A program made the position numbers and the translations under genes. A model generated the notes under the pieces. That model was not told where the DNA came from, ran no database searches, and saw nothing but the letters and a program-made list of their open reading frames with translations. DNA of 64,000 nucleotides from Clostridium sartagoforme AAU1 (GTDB lineage: Bacteria > Bacillota > Clostridia > Clostridiales > Clostridiaceae), in assembly GCF_000401215.1 (NCBI RefSeq), contig NZ_ASRV01000019.1, positions 28,840-92,839 on the forward strand. Reading direction: 5' to 3'. Below are positions 26,675-36,483 of the stretch, in pieces (within the stretch, counting starts at the first letter, position 1; every line of letters starts with the position of its first letter).

Positions 26675-28799
26675 TTTTAATTGCCTCCAAGCTTTTTTGT
26701 ACCTTTTTTAAATAGAAATCTTTCAATATTCTTTCTACTTCTTCTACTACCTTTTCTTCTTTTTCTTGTCTTAATATCTCTATAAATTTATCTTCTTCTA
26801 TTAATGCACTATTTAACTTACTCATTAACTCTGGCGTAATTTCTTTACTTTCTTCAGGTATTATAGAGACTACTGCTCCCCTTATAATCTTTTCTTTATC
26901 TATAAATTCATCTTTAATTCTTATATATCCAAATCTGCTATTACTAAAACAATTACATTTGCAGTGTAAAAGAATTATTTCTAATTCATGTAAATAAGTA
27001 CTGCTGATATCTTCCCTTTGTAAAAGTTTATTCTTAACTTCCTTTATATCATCTTCATTATCTGTAAATAGTTTACTTCCTACATCAATAATATCTTCTA
27101 AAGATTTGACATTATCTATTACCTTTATCTTCACATTATCTATGATAGATATAATCTCACTTCCTAAGTCTGTAATTTCTCTAATTCCAATTTTACTTTT
27201 ATTTACTTTTGCTTTTTTTATTATACTTTTATACTTTTTTTGCTTAGATATCCTTCTAAAGTTATCTTGTAGTATAGCTTTATCTTGTAATGATAAAATT
27301 GGATTAACACAAACATTTTTAAAATCTATATTTAGAGGTATCGTAGAAACTATGATGTCTATTCCATCTTCCTTTAGCTTTTCTTCATTTATATTTAATG
27401 CTGAAATAGTTCCCATAAGCTCTATATTATTAAATTCTTTTTCTAAGATAGCTTCTAGTAGACTTGATGTTCCAATCCCCGTTGGACAAGATATAACAAC
27501 TTTAACCTTATCCTCAAAACCTTTTTTATATAAAGCTGCTGCTATATGCATTGTTATATATGCAATTTCTGATTCTGGGATTTCATCTACTTTAGTTTGA
27601 ATTTTTAATATTTCACATGCTTTCTTAGTAATTTCATATTCTACAGAATATTTATCTTTAATATTATTTAATAGTGGATTTCTTATATTTAGTTTCATCT
27701 TTAATCTACTTATAGCAGGTACTAAATGATTCGTAAGATCCTTTATAAGCTTTTCATCATTTTTAAGATAAACATTTAGTTCATTTTCTACTACTGTTAT
27801 TATGTGGTTTGCTATTTGTTTAACATCTAGATTGTTTAAATCTTTTTCTAAATCTGATACAGAGTTTAATCTAAGTTTCGCTCCTTTAAGGTGCATTGTT
27901 ATATAACCTATCTCATCTTTTGGAATGCTGACTTCAAATCTTTTTTCTATATCTCTAACTATTTTTTCTCCAATTCTAAATTCTGGCGATTTTGATAATT
28001 CATCTAAAACAGCCTTATCCATTTTTATATTTTCATTGTTTTTTATTCTTTGAATAGCTAATGATAAATGAACTACAAGTCCTATATAAGCGCTATCTAC
28101 AAGATGTATATCTATATCCTTCTCTAATCCTTGAACAATTTCTTCAATTGACTTTATTATTGACTTATCAATAAAGCTTAAAAGTCTATTTTCTATAGAA
28201 AACTCTATAACGTTTTCATTTCTGTTAGTTTTCAAGGAGCCCTTTAAAAGATTGATTAATTCTTTTTCTTCTAATGTGTCATATAAAATATTTATAAGAG
28301 CTTTTCTATAGTCATTTTCTCTTCCTTCAATATAAATTCCTAAACCAGGCTTTCTAATTAATTTTATATTAAAGTCTTGAAGCCATTTTTCTATACTATC
28401 TAAATCATTACTTAAAGTTCCTTCCGAAACCTTCAGATGAGATGTGAAATAGAATAACTTAATAGGTTCTTTAGCTATAAGCAATTCATTTGCTATTATT
28501 TTCTTTCTTTCTTCCCTAGAGTATTCCTTATGAATTTTTTCTATTTCTAGTAATTCTAATATTAACTTTTGATTTTCCAAATCTTCATCAATAACCAATC
28601 CAACGCCTGGCTTTTTTATAAACTTAAACTCATTTTCTTCTAACCAAGCTTCAATTTTTGGCATTTCTCTTAATACTGTTCTAGAACTTAATGAAAGTTT
28701 TTCCGCTATAGCAGCTATTGTTATAGGGCTTGTAACTGTAGACTTAGTTAGAATTTGTATTATTTCTTTTTGTCTAGAGTTCAACTTTTTACTTTTCAT
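26667..28799 (-). CDS. mtlR: Mannitol operon activator MtlR (PRD-containing)
   Basis: The 710-residue regulator has an N-terminal HTH_11 helix-turn-helix, a second (Mga-like) DNA-binding part, two PRD domains with histidines phosphorylated by the PTS, an EIIB-like domain (VVISCPTGIGTSSLLEAIL, cysteine in SCPTG) and an EIIA-like domain (LHELEIILLHCKC). This matches MtlR-type activators, which read mannitol transport through phosphorylation. The ATG at 28799 is chosen because GGAGAGG lies six bases before it; the frame is open a little further upstream. Palindromes at 28913-28938 and 30791-30815 are likely binding sites. Confidence 0.92.
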   Translation of the reverse strand: MKSKKLNSRQKEIIQILTKSTVTSPITIAAIAEKLSLSSRTVLREMPKIEAWLEENEFKFIKKPGVGLVIDEDLENQKLILELLEIEKIHKEYSREERKKIIANELLIAKEPIKLFYFTSHLKVSEGTLSNDLDSIEKWLQDFNIKLIRKPGLGIYIEGRENDYRKALINILYDTLEEKELINLLKGSLKTNRNENVIEFSIENRLLSFIDKSIIKSIEEIVQGLEKDIDIHLVDSAYIGLVVHLSLAIQRIKNNENIKMDKAVLDELSKSPEFRIGEKIVRDIEKRFEVSIPKDEIGYITMHLKGAKLRLNSVSDLEKDLNNLDVKQIANHIITVVENELNVYLKNDEKLIKDLTNHLVPAISRLKMKLNIRNPLLNNIKDKYSVEYEITKKACEILKIQTKVDEIPESEIAYITMHIAAALYKKGFEDKVKVVISCPTGIGTSSLLEAILEKEFNNIELMGTISALNINEEKLKEDGIDIIVSTIPLNIDFKNVCVNPILSLQDKAILQDNFRRISKQKKYKSIIKKAKVNKSKIGIREITDLGSEIISIIDNVKIKVIDNVKSLEDIIDVGSKLFTDNEDDIKEVKNKLLQREDISSTYLHELEIILLHCKCNCFSNSRFGYIRIKDEFIDKEKIIRGAVVSIIPEESKEITPELMSKLNSALIEEDKFIEILRQEKEEKVVEEVERILKDFYLKKVQKSLEAIKND

Positions 28800-28912
28800 A
28801 TTAAACCTCTCCATTAATGACATTTTTATATGCTAAGCTCCTTCTATCTTTATTTTAATCCTATGAATCCATTTACTCAATTCAATCATCCATTACAAAT
28901 GTCTTAAACCAT

Positions 28913-28938
28913 TAGTGACATATTTAAAGATGTCACTA
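28913..28938. promoter_or_regulatory. Palindromic operator upstream of mtlR
   Basis: TAGTGACAT and ATGTCACTA form a perfect inverted repeat with an eight-base centre. The TGACA/TGTCA half-sites match those upstream of the first mtlA. The rest of the 28800-29190 gap is AT-rich, with nothing further that I can assign. Confidence 0.6.
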
Positions 28939-29193
28939 TCTTTTAATATTTATTACTGGATTATAAACCTTTCCTTATTCCATAGATTTACATATTAATT
29001 ATATCAGAATAATAGCTTTTACTATTGTATATATTTACCAAGCATTGATTTATATAAGTGCTTAAGTAACATATAAATGTCCATTATATTATTTAAATTA
29101 AATATTAAATTAAAAATTTATATATTTTTAATTTGCCCAAATATAATTTAAAAATAATTTCTTTATAATAAATTATCTCTTTAAGTTTATCTA

Positions 29194-29242
29194 TAAAAAA
29201 AGAAAAGGATTGAGACTGGTTTAATACCATACTCAATCCTTT
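29194..29242 (-). terminator. Terminator after the first mtlA
   Basis: AAAGGATTGAG (29204-29214) pairs perfectly with CTCAATCCTTT (29232-29242), followed on the minus strand by a long T-rich tract. It separates mtlA from mtlR, so mtlR has its own promoter or depends on readthrough. Confidence 0.88.
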
Positions 29243-29303
29243 GAAACTGTATAATAAAATTATCTAATGTTTGAGGTCTAAATTATTAGTAAATTATATT
29301 AAT

Positions 29304-30677
29304 TTATTTACTTGCTAGTCTGTTATATAATTCTTGAATATTATTATCTGTTAAGAAGTTTTGAATACCGATGATTTCTGCACTTGGGCAAGATTTTCTT
29401 GCTCTTTCTATTAAAGTTACATGAGTAACTACAATGTCAGTATCTTTATCTATATCGTCAACAGATGCATGTTTTACTTCTATTCCTAAGTTTAAATCTT
29501 TTATTTTATTCTTAAACTTTGAAGCTCCCATTGCACTTGATCCCATTCCTGCATCACAAGCAAATATAATTTTGCTTACATTGCTTTTTACTGTAACTTT
29601 CATATCTTTTATTTGTGCTTTTGCAACTTCTAAATCTTCATCTTTACTATTTTTTGAAGCCTTTTTAACAAATGGTGATGCTACTAAGAATGATACTACT
29701 GTAGCTACTAATACCCCTGCTAAAACTGGGAATAATCCTCCCTTAGGTGCCATTGTCATTAATGCAAATATACTTCCTGGTGATGGTGTTGCAACAAGTC
29801 CTGCTCCTAATATTGAGAATGTAAATACTCCTGAAGCTCCCCCTGCAATTACTGCTAATATTAAAGCTGGATTCATTAATACATATGGGAAGTAAATTTC
29901 GTGAATTCCTCCAAGGAAATGTATTATTGCAGCTCCTGGAGCTGATTGTTTAACAGATCCTTTACTAAACATCCAATAAGCTAATATTATACCAAATCCA
30001 GGACCTGGGTTTGCTTCTAATAAGAACATTATTGATTTTCCAGTTTCTTGAACTTGTTCTATTCCTATTGGTCCTAAAATACCATGGTTAACAGCATTAT
30101 TTAAGAATAATATTTTTGCTGGTTCTATAAAGATTGAAATTAAAGGTAATAATCCTTTTCCAACTATAAATTCTACACCTACTTTTAATATTCCTGTTAT
30201 TGCAACTACTACTGGACCTATTGCAAGGAATGCAAGTATAGCAAGTACCATTCCTAAAATACCGATAGAGAAATTGTTTACTAACATTTCAAAGCCTGCT
30301 GGAACTTTTCCATCTATAGCTTTGTCGAACTTCTTAATTACGAAACCAGCTAATGGTCCCATAATCATTGCTCCAATAAACATTGGCATGTCTGCTCCTA
30401 CTATTACACCCATAGTAGCAACTGCCCCTATTACTCCTCCTCTTAAACCTCCTACCATCTTACCACCTGTGTAACCAATTAATAGTGGTAATAAGTACTT
30501 AATCATAGGATCAACTAGTGAACTTAGTGATTCGTTTGGTAACCAGCCTGTTGGTATAAAAAGTGCAGTTATTAGTCCCCAAGCTATAAAAGCTCCGATA
30601 TTAGGCATTACCATACCACTTAAAAATTTACCAAATCTTTGCATTGTATCATTTGTTTTTAATTTAGTGTTTGACAT
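29304..30677 (-). CDS. mtlA: PTS mannitol-specific EIICB
   Basis: The 457-residue protein has the mannitol EIIC domain (residues 1 to about 345, [13 protein letters not shown] N-terminal region, [15 protein letters not shown]) and an EIIB domain with the phosphocysteine in [14 protein letters not shown]. It lacks EIIA and probably depends on the EIIA part of the second transporter at 24824-26674. The ATG at 30677 is preferred because GGAGGG lies seven bases upstream. It is the first mtl gene, preceded by a strong promoter with a palindromic activator site. Confidence 0.93.
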   Translation of the reverse strand: MSNTKLKTNDTMQRFGKFLSGMVMPNIGAFIAWGLITALFIPTGWLPNESLSSLVDPMIKYLLPLLIGYTGGKMVGGLRGGVIGAVATMGVIVGADMPMFIGAMIMGPLAGFVIKKFDKAIDGKVPAGFEMLVNNFSIGILGMVLAILAFLAIGPVVVAITGILKVGVEFIVGKGLLPLISIFIEPAKILFLNNAVNHGILGPIGIEQVQETGKSIMFLLEANPGPGFGIILAYWMFSKGSVKQSAPGAAIIHFLGGIHEIYFPYVLMNPALILAVIAGGASGVFTFSILGAGLVATPSPGSIFALMTMAPKGGLFPVLAGVLVATVVSFLVASPFVKKASKNSKDEDLEVAKAQIKDMKVTVKSNVSKIIFACDAGMGSSAMGASKFKNKIKDLNLGIEVKHASVDDIDKDTDIVVTHVTLIERARKSCPSAEIIGIQNFLTDNNIQELYNRLASK

Positions 30678-30744
30678 AATTCCACCCTCCATTTAATTTA
30701 TAATTGCTGTCTTTTCTTCATGTAAACTTTTACTTTATGACTTA

Positions 30745-30815
30745 ATTATATTTTCTTATTCACAACAATTCAATTTGAAGAAACCTTCCTTTTGTCATCT
30801 AATGTTGGTGACAAA
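30745..30815 (-). promoter_or_regulatory. mtlA promoter with upstream MtlR-type palindrome
   Basis: On the minus strand TTGAAT (30768-30773) and TATAAT (30745-30750) are 17 bases apart. Just upstream, TTTGTCA (30791-30797) and TGACAAA (30809-30815) form an inverted repeat with an 11-base centre. A site immediately before the -35 box fits an activator such as MtlR. Confidence 0.65.
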
Positions 30816-30849
30816 TTTACACTATAATTTATTCATAGTCTAAAACAAT

Positions 30850-31008
30850 TCAAAATTCACAAGACAAATTTCACAGTTATTAGACAGTTAGCTGTTGATA
30901 ATTAAGGGATGAGAGTTGAGAGTTTCGTAGTATTTTTTTAATTCAACAACGCTGAATTATTTCTATAATTTTCCACATAAAACTATCAATTCTCAATTAA
31001 AAAGGTAA
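30850..31008. repeat. Intergenic modular inverted repeat with AATTCA hairpin
   Basis: The region has TTCACAGTTATTAGACAGTT words, then AATTAAGGGATGAGAGTTGAG facing ATCAATTCTCAATT, around a hairpin AATTCA...TGAATT (30940-30958). The same 19-base hairpin module occurs three more times, all in ilv-leu gaps. No ORF is present. Confidence 0.6.
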
Positions 31009-31015
31009 CTATAAA

Positions 31016-31068
31016 CCAAAAAGGCATCATATTAACAGATTTTAATCTGTTAATACGATGCCTTTTTG
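31016..31068. terminator. Strong bidirectional terminator
   Basis: AAAAAGGCATC and TATTAACAGATT face their complements ending GATGCCTTTTT (one mismatch). It follows the DUF4176 gene on the minus strand and has T-runs in both directions. Confidence 0.88.
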
Positions 31069-31088
31069 AGTGCTTGTATTATTTTTTC

Positions 31089-31343
31089 TTATTCTATATC
31101 GTTTATAGCTTTGATAAAAGCCTTTTCTTCTAAATCTTCAAATCCCCTAAATATTATTTGATCTATATCACTATTATTAAATACATAGCAATATTCCTCG
31201 CCTAAGTATCCCTCTGGATAAAGACAACCTAGATAGTCGCTTAATTCTTCTCCTCTTCCTACTAAAATCTTTCTCCCTATTATTATTAACTTTTTATATC
31301 CATCTCTCAATACAACTATTGATCCTAGTGGCAATAAATCCAT
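31089..31343 (-). CDS. DUF4176-like small protein
   Basis: The 84-residue protein begins MDLLPLGSIVVLRDGYKKLIIIGR and continues with DYLGCLYPEGYLGEEYCYVFN, the pattern of DUF4176, a small domain usually found next to type VII secretion (ESX/WXG) genes. No such genes are near, so this is an isolated copy. It has no signal peptide or membrane helix. AGGACGT precedes the ATG. Its function is unknown. Confidence 0.75.
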   Translation of the reverse strand: MDLLPLGSIVVLRDGYKKLIIIGRKILVGRGEELSDYLGCLYPEGYLGEEYCYVFNNSDIDQIIFRGFEDLEEKAFIKAINDIE

Positions 31344-31490
31344 TTTACGTCCTCCAGTTATACTATCCCCTAATTTATTTACTTCTTTCTAAACATCTAT
31401 ACTATATATTGTACTACATTCTGATAATAATATAAATATTACCTATCTTAACATTAAATATAAATAATTTTTTAATAATATTCAATTATA

Positions 31491-31526
31491 AAAAAGCCCT
31501 ACATCTATAATTAAGTGTACGGCTTT
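31491..31526 (-). terminator. Terminator of the siderophore ABC operon
   Basis: AAAGCC and TACA pair with TGTA and GGCTTT (31493-31526, one mismatch), with a T-run on the minus strand. Confidence 0.82.
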
Positions 31527-31551
31527 GTGTTTGTACTTTATTTAAATCAAA

Positions 31552-32337
31552 CTATAATAATTCATAATTTAAGCATAATGGTACATTATAATTTTCACTT
31601 TTTATAAGGTCAGCATCTATATTGTAAATATCTTTTAAAACCTTTCTATTCATTATTGAATTTGGTTCATCATTATAAAGTATTTTCCCTTTTTTCATTG
31701 CTACAATAAAATCAGAATACTTTGCAGCATGATTTATATCGTGTAATACCATTACTACGGTACATCCTTCTTTATCATTTAATTTTTTTACAATATTAAG
31801 TACTTCAAGTTGATGAGACATATCTAAAAAAGTAGTTGGTTCATCCAATAGCAATATATCCGTATCTTGAGCTAATGCCATTGCAAGCCAAACTCTTTGC
31901 CTTTGTCCACCCGATAAATCTGATAACTCTCTATTTCTAAATTCAATTGTATTTGTTACTTTTAATGCCCATTCAATTTTTTCTTTATCTTGATTAGATA
32001 ACTTATTTATATTACTTCTGTGAGGATATCTTCCATAAGACACTAATTCCTCGACTTTTAATTGAGAAGGTGCAGTTGGATTTTGAGATAATATAGCTAA
32101 TTTCTCTGCGATTTCTTTACTCTTCATATCATTCATATCTTTATCTAAAAGAAATATATTTCCCTTTTCCTTTTTAAGGATTCTTCCTATACTCTTTAAT
32201 AAAGTTGATTTTCCACAACCATTAGCTCCAATAATACTAGTTATCTTCCCTTTTTCAAGAGTAAGGTCTAAATCTTCAATTATAATTTTTTTATCATATC
32301 CTACTTTTAACTTTTTTATATCAATAGCTTTTTTCAT
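31552..32337 (-). CDS. Iron-siderophore ABC transporter ATP-binding protein
   Basis: This 261-residue ATPase powers a FecCD-type importer. It shows Walker A (GANGCGKST, about residues 37-45), Q-loop, the signature LSGGQRQRVWLAMA, Walker B (DILLLDEPTTFLD) and the switch histidine (MVLHDINHA). FecE/FhuC-type spacing supports iron-siderophore, heme or cobalamin uptake rather than sugars. It starts 12 bases after the second permease and is the last gene of the operon. The nearby Fur box and esterase favour a ferric siderophore. Confidence 0.92.
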   Translation of the reverse strand: MKKAIDIKKLKVGYDKKIIIEDLDLTLEKGKITSIIGANGCGKSTLLKSIGRILKKEKGNIFLLDKDMNDMKSKEIAEKLAILSQNPTAPSQLKVEELVSYGRYPHRSNINKLSNQDKEKIEWALKVTNTIEFRNRELSDLSGGQRQRVWLAMALAQDTDILLLDEPTTFLDMSHQLEVLNIVKKLNDKEGCTVVMVLHDINHAAKYSDFIVAMKKGKILYNDEPNSIMNRKVLKDIYNIDADLIKSENYNVPLCLNYELL

Positions 32338-32348
32338 ATCTTACCTCT

Positions 32349-33371
32349 TTACGATCTGTATAATAAATATATAAAATAAGGAATTCCAATTATAGATATA
32401 ACTATCCCAACTGCTAATTCTGATGGTGCAAAAATAGTTTTAGCAATAAAATCTGATAATATTAAAAGAAGAACTCCAACTAAGATAGTTATTGGCATAA
32501 GTTTTCTATGCTTTATACCCACTAATTGCCTAGCTATATGAGGTGCCATTAATCCTATAAATCCTATATTTCCAGCAACACATACACAAGCACTAATTAA
32601 ACCAACACAAGAAAATAATAATTTTCTCTTTTCTTTATCTAAATCTATACCAAGACTAACTATGCTACTTTCCTCTAACTGAAAATAATCTAATAAATGA
32701 ACCTTTTTATAAAGATACACACTTAAAATTATTATCCAAGGAAGCATCATATAAATAAATGTCCAATTTGCATTATATATTGAACCAGCTTGCCAAACTG
32801 CTGCAAATTCAAAATCTGAAGCATTCATCTTCATAGAAAAAAGCATTGAAATAGCTGAAAATCCACTATTTACTGCTATACCAGTTAAAATAAGTCTTTG
32901 CATGTCCATCTTTTTATTATTCTTTGAAAATATTAATATTATTAAAGCTGCTAAAAAACCTCCTATAAATCCAAATATAGGCATTGAGAAAATGTTCAAA
33001 AAATTACTTCCATCAGATGCTGATGCTTTAAAATTTATGAAATACATATACATCATTATTGCTGCTCCTGCACCAGAATTTATTCCTAGGATTCCCGGAT
33101 CAGCTAATTCATTTTTTGTAATTCCTTGAAGAAAAAGCCCTGATACTGATAATCCTATTCCAATTAATATAGATATAATTATTCTTGGAAGCCTAAATTC
33201 AAATATCACTAATCTAAATTTTTCATTATCATTTAAACTAAATAGGGTTTGAAATATTTCAATTACACTTATATCGAACATTCCATTAGTTAGATGTAAG
33301 TAAAAAGCTAAAAATATTAATATAAGTAATAATATTATTACAAAAGAATATTTAAGTTTTTTATTATGCAT
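32349..33371 (-). CDS. FecCD-family iron-siderophore permease
   Basis: The 340-residue membrane protein has about ten transmembrane helices and the FecCD blocks RLPRIIISILIGIGLSVSG, GITKNELADPGILGINSGA and GFIGLMAPHIARQLVG (the EAA-like loop contacting the ATPase). Its ATG overlaps the last codons of the other permease gene by eight bases, so the two are translationally coupled. The pair would form a heterodimeric channel in the membrane. Confidence 0.92.
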   Translation of the reverse strand: MHNKKLKYSFVIILLLILIFLAFYLHLTNGMFDISVIEIFQTLFSLNDNEKFRLVIFEFRLPRIIISILIGIGLSVSGLFLQGITKNELADPGILGINSGAGAAIMMYMYFINFKASASDGSNFLNIFSMPIFGFIGGFLAALIILIFSKNNKKMDMQRLILTGIAVNSGFSAISMLFSMKMNASDFEFAAVWQAGSIYNANWTFIYMMLPWIIILSVYLYKKVHLLDYFQLEESSIVSLGIDLDKEKRKLLFSCVGLISACVCVAGNIGFIGLMAPHIARQLVGIKHRKLMPITILVGVLLLILSDFIAKTIFAPSELAVGIVISIIGIPYFIYLLYRS

Positions 33372-34371
33372 TTTTTGTCCCTCCCTTAACTTTTATCATA
33401 TATAAAAAGAAAGGTACCCCTATAATAGATGTTACAGTCCCTATAGGTGTTTCAAAAGGAAATGCTATGTATCTACTTAATAAATCACATAATCCTAAGA
33501 AAAAAGCTCCTCCAATTAATGAATACGGAATTATATATTTATAATCATGTCCAACTAACATTCTTGTAATATTGGGTATTACAAGTCCTACAAAAGCTAT
33601 TTTCCCAACTAAAGCAACAGAAATAGCTGTTAGTAATACAACTGATGTCATTGATAAATATTTAATTATATTTGTTTTTTGTCCTAAACTAATAGCTATA
33701 TCTTCTCCTAAAGAAGTTATAGTAATATCTTTGGCTATTATTATGGCTATTAAAATACCAATAACTCCTATTGGTACTGTAAGCTTTAATAAATCACTAT
33801 TTACAGTATGAACTTTTGTATTATACCAAGCTGAGATTGTCTGAGAAATTTGAAAATACATGGCAATAGCAGAACCTAAACTACTTAAAAAGCTACCTAC
33901 TATTGTTCCTATAATTGCAAGCCTAACAGGAGATAAGCCATTTTTTATAGACGATCCTATACCTAATACTAATACAGCTCCTATTATAGAACCAATTATA
34001 GAAACTAAAATTAAACTTCCATTTGAAAGTCCTGGATAAAAAACCATTGCTATAGTAATTAGAAATGCTGAACCATCATTTACTCCCATTAAAGATGGAG
34101 AGGCCAAATAATTTCTTGTTATACCTTGCATAATTGAACCAGCTACTGCTAAAAAACCTCCAACTAATAGTACAGCAATAGCTCTAGGCAATCTATTATT
34201 TCTAATTATTATATGATCTACATTGCTTTGATCAAATTTAAAAATAGCATTGTAAACAACTTCTTTTGGTATGGCTTTCGTTCCCATAGTTACTGATAAA
34301 ATCGTTACACTAATTATTCCTATTATACATATTATAAAAATCAATAAATATTTTTTATTAAAACTTTTCAT
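33364..34371 (-). CDS. FecCD-family iron-siderophore permease
   Basis: This 335-residue membrane protein has the FecCD blocks RLPRAIAVLLVGGFLAVAG, GITRNYLASPSLMGVNDGS and FVGLVIPNITRMLVG. The start is placed at 34371 because AAGGGG lies six bases upstream; the frame stays open for 11 more codons without a binding site. It follows the binding-protein gene after a gap of about 145 bases that contains a hairpin (34440-34461), which may lower expression of the downstream genes relative to the binding protein. Confidence 0.92.
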   Translation of the reverse strand: MKSFNKKYLLIFIICIIGIISVTILSVTMGTKAIPKEVVYNAIFKFDQSNVDHIIIRNNRLPRAIAVLLVGGFLAVAGSIMQGITRNYLASPSLMGVNDGSAFLITIAMVFYPGLSNGSLILVSIIGSIIGAVLVLGIGSSIKNGLSPVRLAIIGTIVGSFLSSLGSAIAMYFQISQTISAWYNTKVHTVNSDLLKLTVPIGVIGILIAIIIAKDITITSLGEDIAISLGQKTNIIKYLSMTSVVLLTAISVALVGKIAFVGLVIPNITRMLVGHDYKYIIPYSLIGGAFFLGLCDLLSRYIAFPFETPIGTVTSIIGVPFFLYMIKVKGGTKNA

Positions 34372-34439
34372 ATCTATCCCCTTAAAGCTTTCACTGAAAC
34401 TCAATGTAAAATGAATGATGTGAAACTCAAAATTAAATA

Positions 34440-34461
34440 AGAAACTCCTTTCGGAGTTTCT
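34440..34461. repeat. Hairpin module inside the siderophore operon
   Basis: AGAAACTCC and GGAGTTTCT form a perfect nine-base stem with loop TTTC. Imperfect relatives (AGAAATTCC or AGAAATCCC cores) occur in the ilv-leu repeats near 51953, 52024 and 55054. Lying between the binding-protein and permease genes, it could act as a partial terminator or an mRNA stabiliser. Confidence 0.55.
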
Positions 34462-34516
34462 AAAATAGAAATATTTTTAGTAAATTTTTAAAAATTATAT
34501 TAATAATTCTAAATTT

Positions 34517-35461
34517 TTAATTTAATAAGTTGTCTACAACTGCATCTAAGAATCTAACCTTTGACCAAGCTGTTCCCCCTTGAGCTAAAGGTTCAACAGT
34601 ATTAACAAATACCTTATTATCTTTAGAAGCTTTTATGTTTTTAAATATAGGATTTTCTAATAATTCATTTAAAGCTTTAGGTGCATCTTTATTTTCTGAA
34701 TCCTCAAATTGTAAGAAAATCACATCTGGATTTATTTCTGATAATGTTTCTATAGTCAATTCCGCTTGTGCTTTTGCCTGAGTTATTACATCAGGAATCT
34801 TTACCCCTAAATCAGTATATAAAACTGGATTCAAATATACATCGGCTGGATATATATACATTAATCCACCTCTTACTCTAATAACTAAAATATTTTGATC
34901 CTTATATTTATTTGAAAACTCTTCCTTAGATTTTGAAGCTTTTCCCTCATAATCTGAAATTAGTTTATTAGCTTCTTCTGCCTTACCTGTTATTTCTCCT
35001 AAAGCTAAAAGATTATTCTTCCAATTTCCTGATATATGTGAATATGGTAGAGTTACAGCAATTTTATTTAACTGAGTCATTGTTTCTTCCCCAAATTTTG
35101 AACTTCCTATAATGACATCTGGATTTAATCCTAATATAACCTCTACATTAGGAGCTTTTTTATCTCCAACTAAAGTTACATCTTTAAAGTTTTCTGCTAA
35201 ATATTTGGGAACCTCTCCAGCAATTTCTAAAACTCCATCTGCTTTAATACCTAGAGCCGCTGCATCTTCCATTCCCTCTAGACTTGCAAGAACTACATTC
35301 TCAACCTTTTTATCAAAAGAATATTCTTTATCTAAATAATTTATTTTAAATGCTGTATTTTTATCTTCAACTTCCTTTTGGGCTGAAGAATTCTTTGCAG
35401 TGCAAGCAGTTAAACTTGTAATTAAAACTGTTGATAGTAATAATGTTAAATATTTTTTCAT
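34517..35461 (-). CDS. Siderophore-binding lipoprotein
   Basis: The 314-residue protein has a lipoprotein signal peptide ending in the lipobox LTAC (Cys20), so it is anchored outside the membrane. The rest has the two-lobed FepB/FhuD-type fold joined by a long helix, with EDAAALGIKADGVLEIAG and LNPDVIIGSSKFG in the first lobe and EINPDVIFLQFEDS in the second. It captures a ferric siderophore for the FecCD permeases. It is the first gene of the operon and has a Fur box in its promoter. Confidence 0.92.
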   Translation of the reverse strand: MKKYLTLLLSTVLITSLTACTAKNSSAQKEVEDKNTAFKINYLDKEYSFDKKVENVVLASLEGMEDAAALGIKADGVLEIAGEVPKYLAENFKDVTLVGDKKAPNVEVILGLNPDVIIGSSKFGEETMTQLNKIAVTLPYSHISGNWKNNLLALGEITGKAEEANKLISDYEGKASKSKEEFSNKYKDQNILVIRVRGGLMYIYPADVYLNPVLYTDLGVKIPDVITQAKAQAELTIETLSEINPDVIFLQFEDSENKDAPKALNELLENPIFKNIKASKDNKVFVNTVEPLAQGGTAWSKVRFLDAVVDNLLN

Positions 35462-35480
35462 ATTAACCCTCCATATATAA

Positions 35481-35495
35481 TGATAATCATTTTCA
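35481..35495. promoter_or_regulatory. Fur box of the siderophore operon
   Basis: TGATAATCATTTTCA matches the 7-1-7 Fur consensus TGATAATNATTATCA at all but one position. It lies about 20 bases upstream of the binding-protein start, so iron-loaded Fur should repress the operon. Confidence 0.85.
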
Positions 35496-35571
35496 ATTCA
35501 TAATTATTTTAGCAAAATCTTATGAAAGGTAAAATAGACTTTCGGGATAATTTTTTGTACTTTTGCCGAAT

Positions 35572-36422
35572 TTACTTTTTTATAATAATACCTTTAATAA
35601 CATTATCATTAATTTCTCTATATTTTCTAGGGCATACTCCTACATTTTTTTTGAAGGTTTTACTGAAATAAAAACAATCATTATATCCTGTCATATCAGC
35701 TATTTCTGAAATTGTATAATTAGAAAATTTTAATAACCTTTTAGCTTCTTTTAATCTATATTCTACTAAATATTTTACAGGAGATAATCCTGTGACCTCT
35801 TTAAAAATATCACTAAATCTTCGTCTATCTATATCTAGGATATTTGATATTTCACTCACTGTTATTAACTCATTAAAATTTTTATTTATATATTCAATTC
35901 CCTTATTTACTAATCTTAATTTATCATTATATTGTGATACCCTTACATTTTTATTAATGAATTTATTAAACCTAAAAAATCAACTTTACAAGAAAACCTT
36001 GAGTAATTATCTGGATTTAATGATTCATCGCTAATAGTCTCACAATACTTTATCAAAGGTAACCTGTCCTCAATTTCTAAATAAAAAGATTCTTTTTCTA
36101 TGTTTTGAAACTTTTCTATAGTTAAAATATTCTTATAATGAACTACATAATACTCAATACCTATATCCTCTGTTTCAACTCTTATATCCATATTTGACCC
36201 ACAGTGAAGTATTGTATTTTCATTTAAAGCATATTTTTCTCCATTTACAGAAAAAGAACATTCTCCTCTTATAGGTATTACTATTCCACATAAATTTTTT
36301 GCAGTTTTTCTATTAAGATCCTTCTCTTTAGGAGGTAAACTACTTTTAAAAATATCAACAAATTCCATAGAATTCTCAGAAAAATATTCAGTTAACCAAT
36401 TAATACTTCGTTTCATATTCAT
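35572..36422 (-). pseudogene. AraC-family regulator of the siderophore cluster, frameshifted
   Basis: The N-terminal frame (36422 to 35943, 159 residues) is a cupin-like sensing part with GIVIPIRGECSFSVNGEKYALNEN. It ends in SLIKM and a stop. In a shifted frame the sequence reads straight on, NVRVSQYNDKLRLVNKGIEYINKNF, into two AraC helix-turn-helix units ending CPRKYREIN. One base in the AAAAA tract near 35947-35952 would join them into one protein of about 280 residues. In siderophore clusters such regulators often sense the siderophore. Without repair, the sensing and DNA-binding halves are separate. Confidence 0.8.
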
Positions 36423-36450
36423 TGACCTTTTCCCTTTATTATTTTATACT
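36422..36450 (+). promoter_or_regulatory. Promoter of the siderophore esterase
   Basis: TTGACC (36422-36427) and TATACT (36445-36450) are 17 bases apart, about 30 bases before the esterase start. It abuts the divergent AraC gene. Confidence 0.6.
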
Positions 36451-36483
36451 TGTGAATAAATCTTAACATAAAGGAGTAAATTT

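Noticed and set aside
26241..26711. Plus-strand open frame opposite the mannitol transporter
   Set aside because: Antisense to conserved EIIC codons, with no recognisable domain or start signal.
28960..29160. AT-rich stretch upstream of mtlR considered as a replication or attachment site
   Set aside because: No repeated boxes, DnaA-like sites or flanking integrase; plain AT-rich intergenic DNA.
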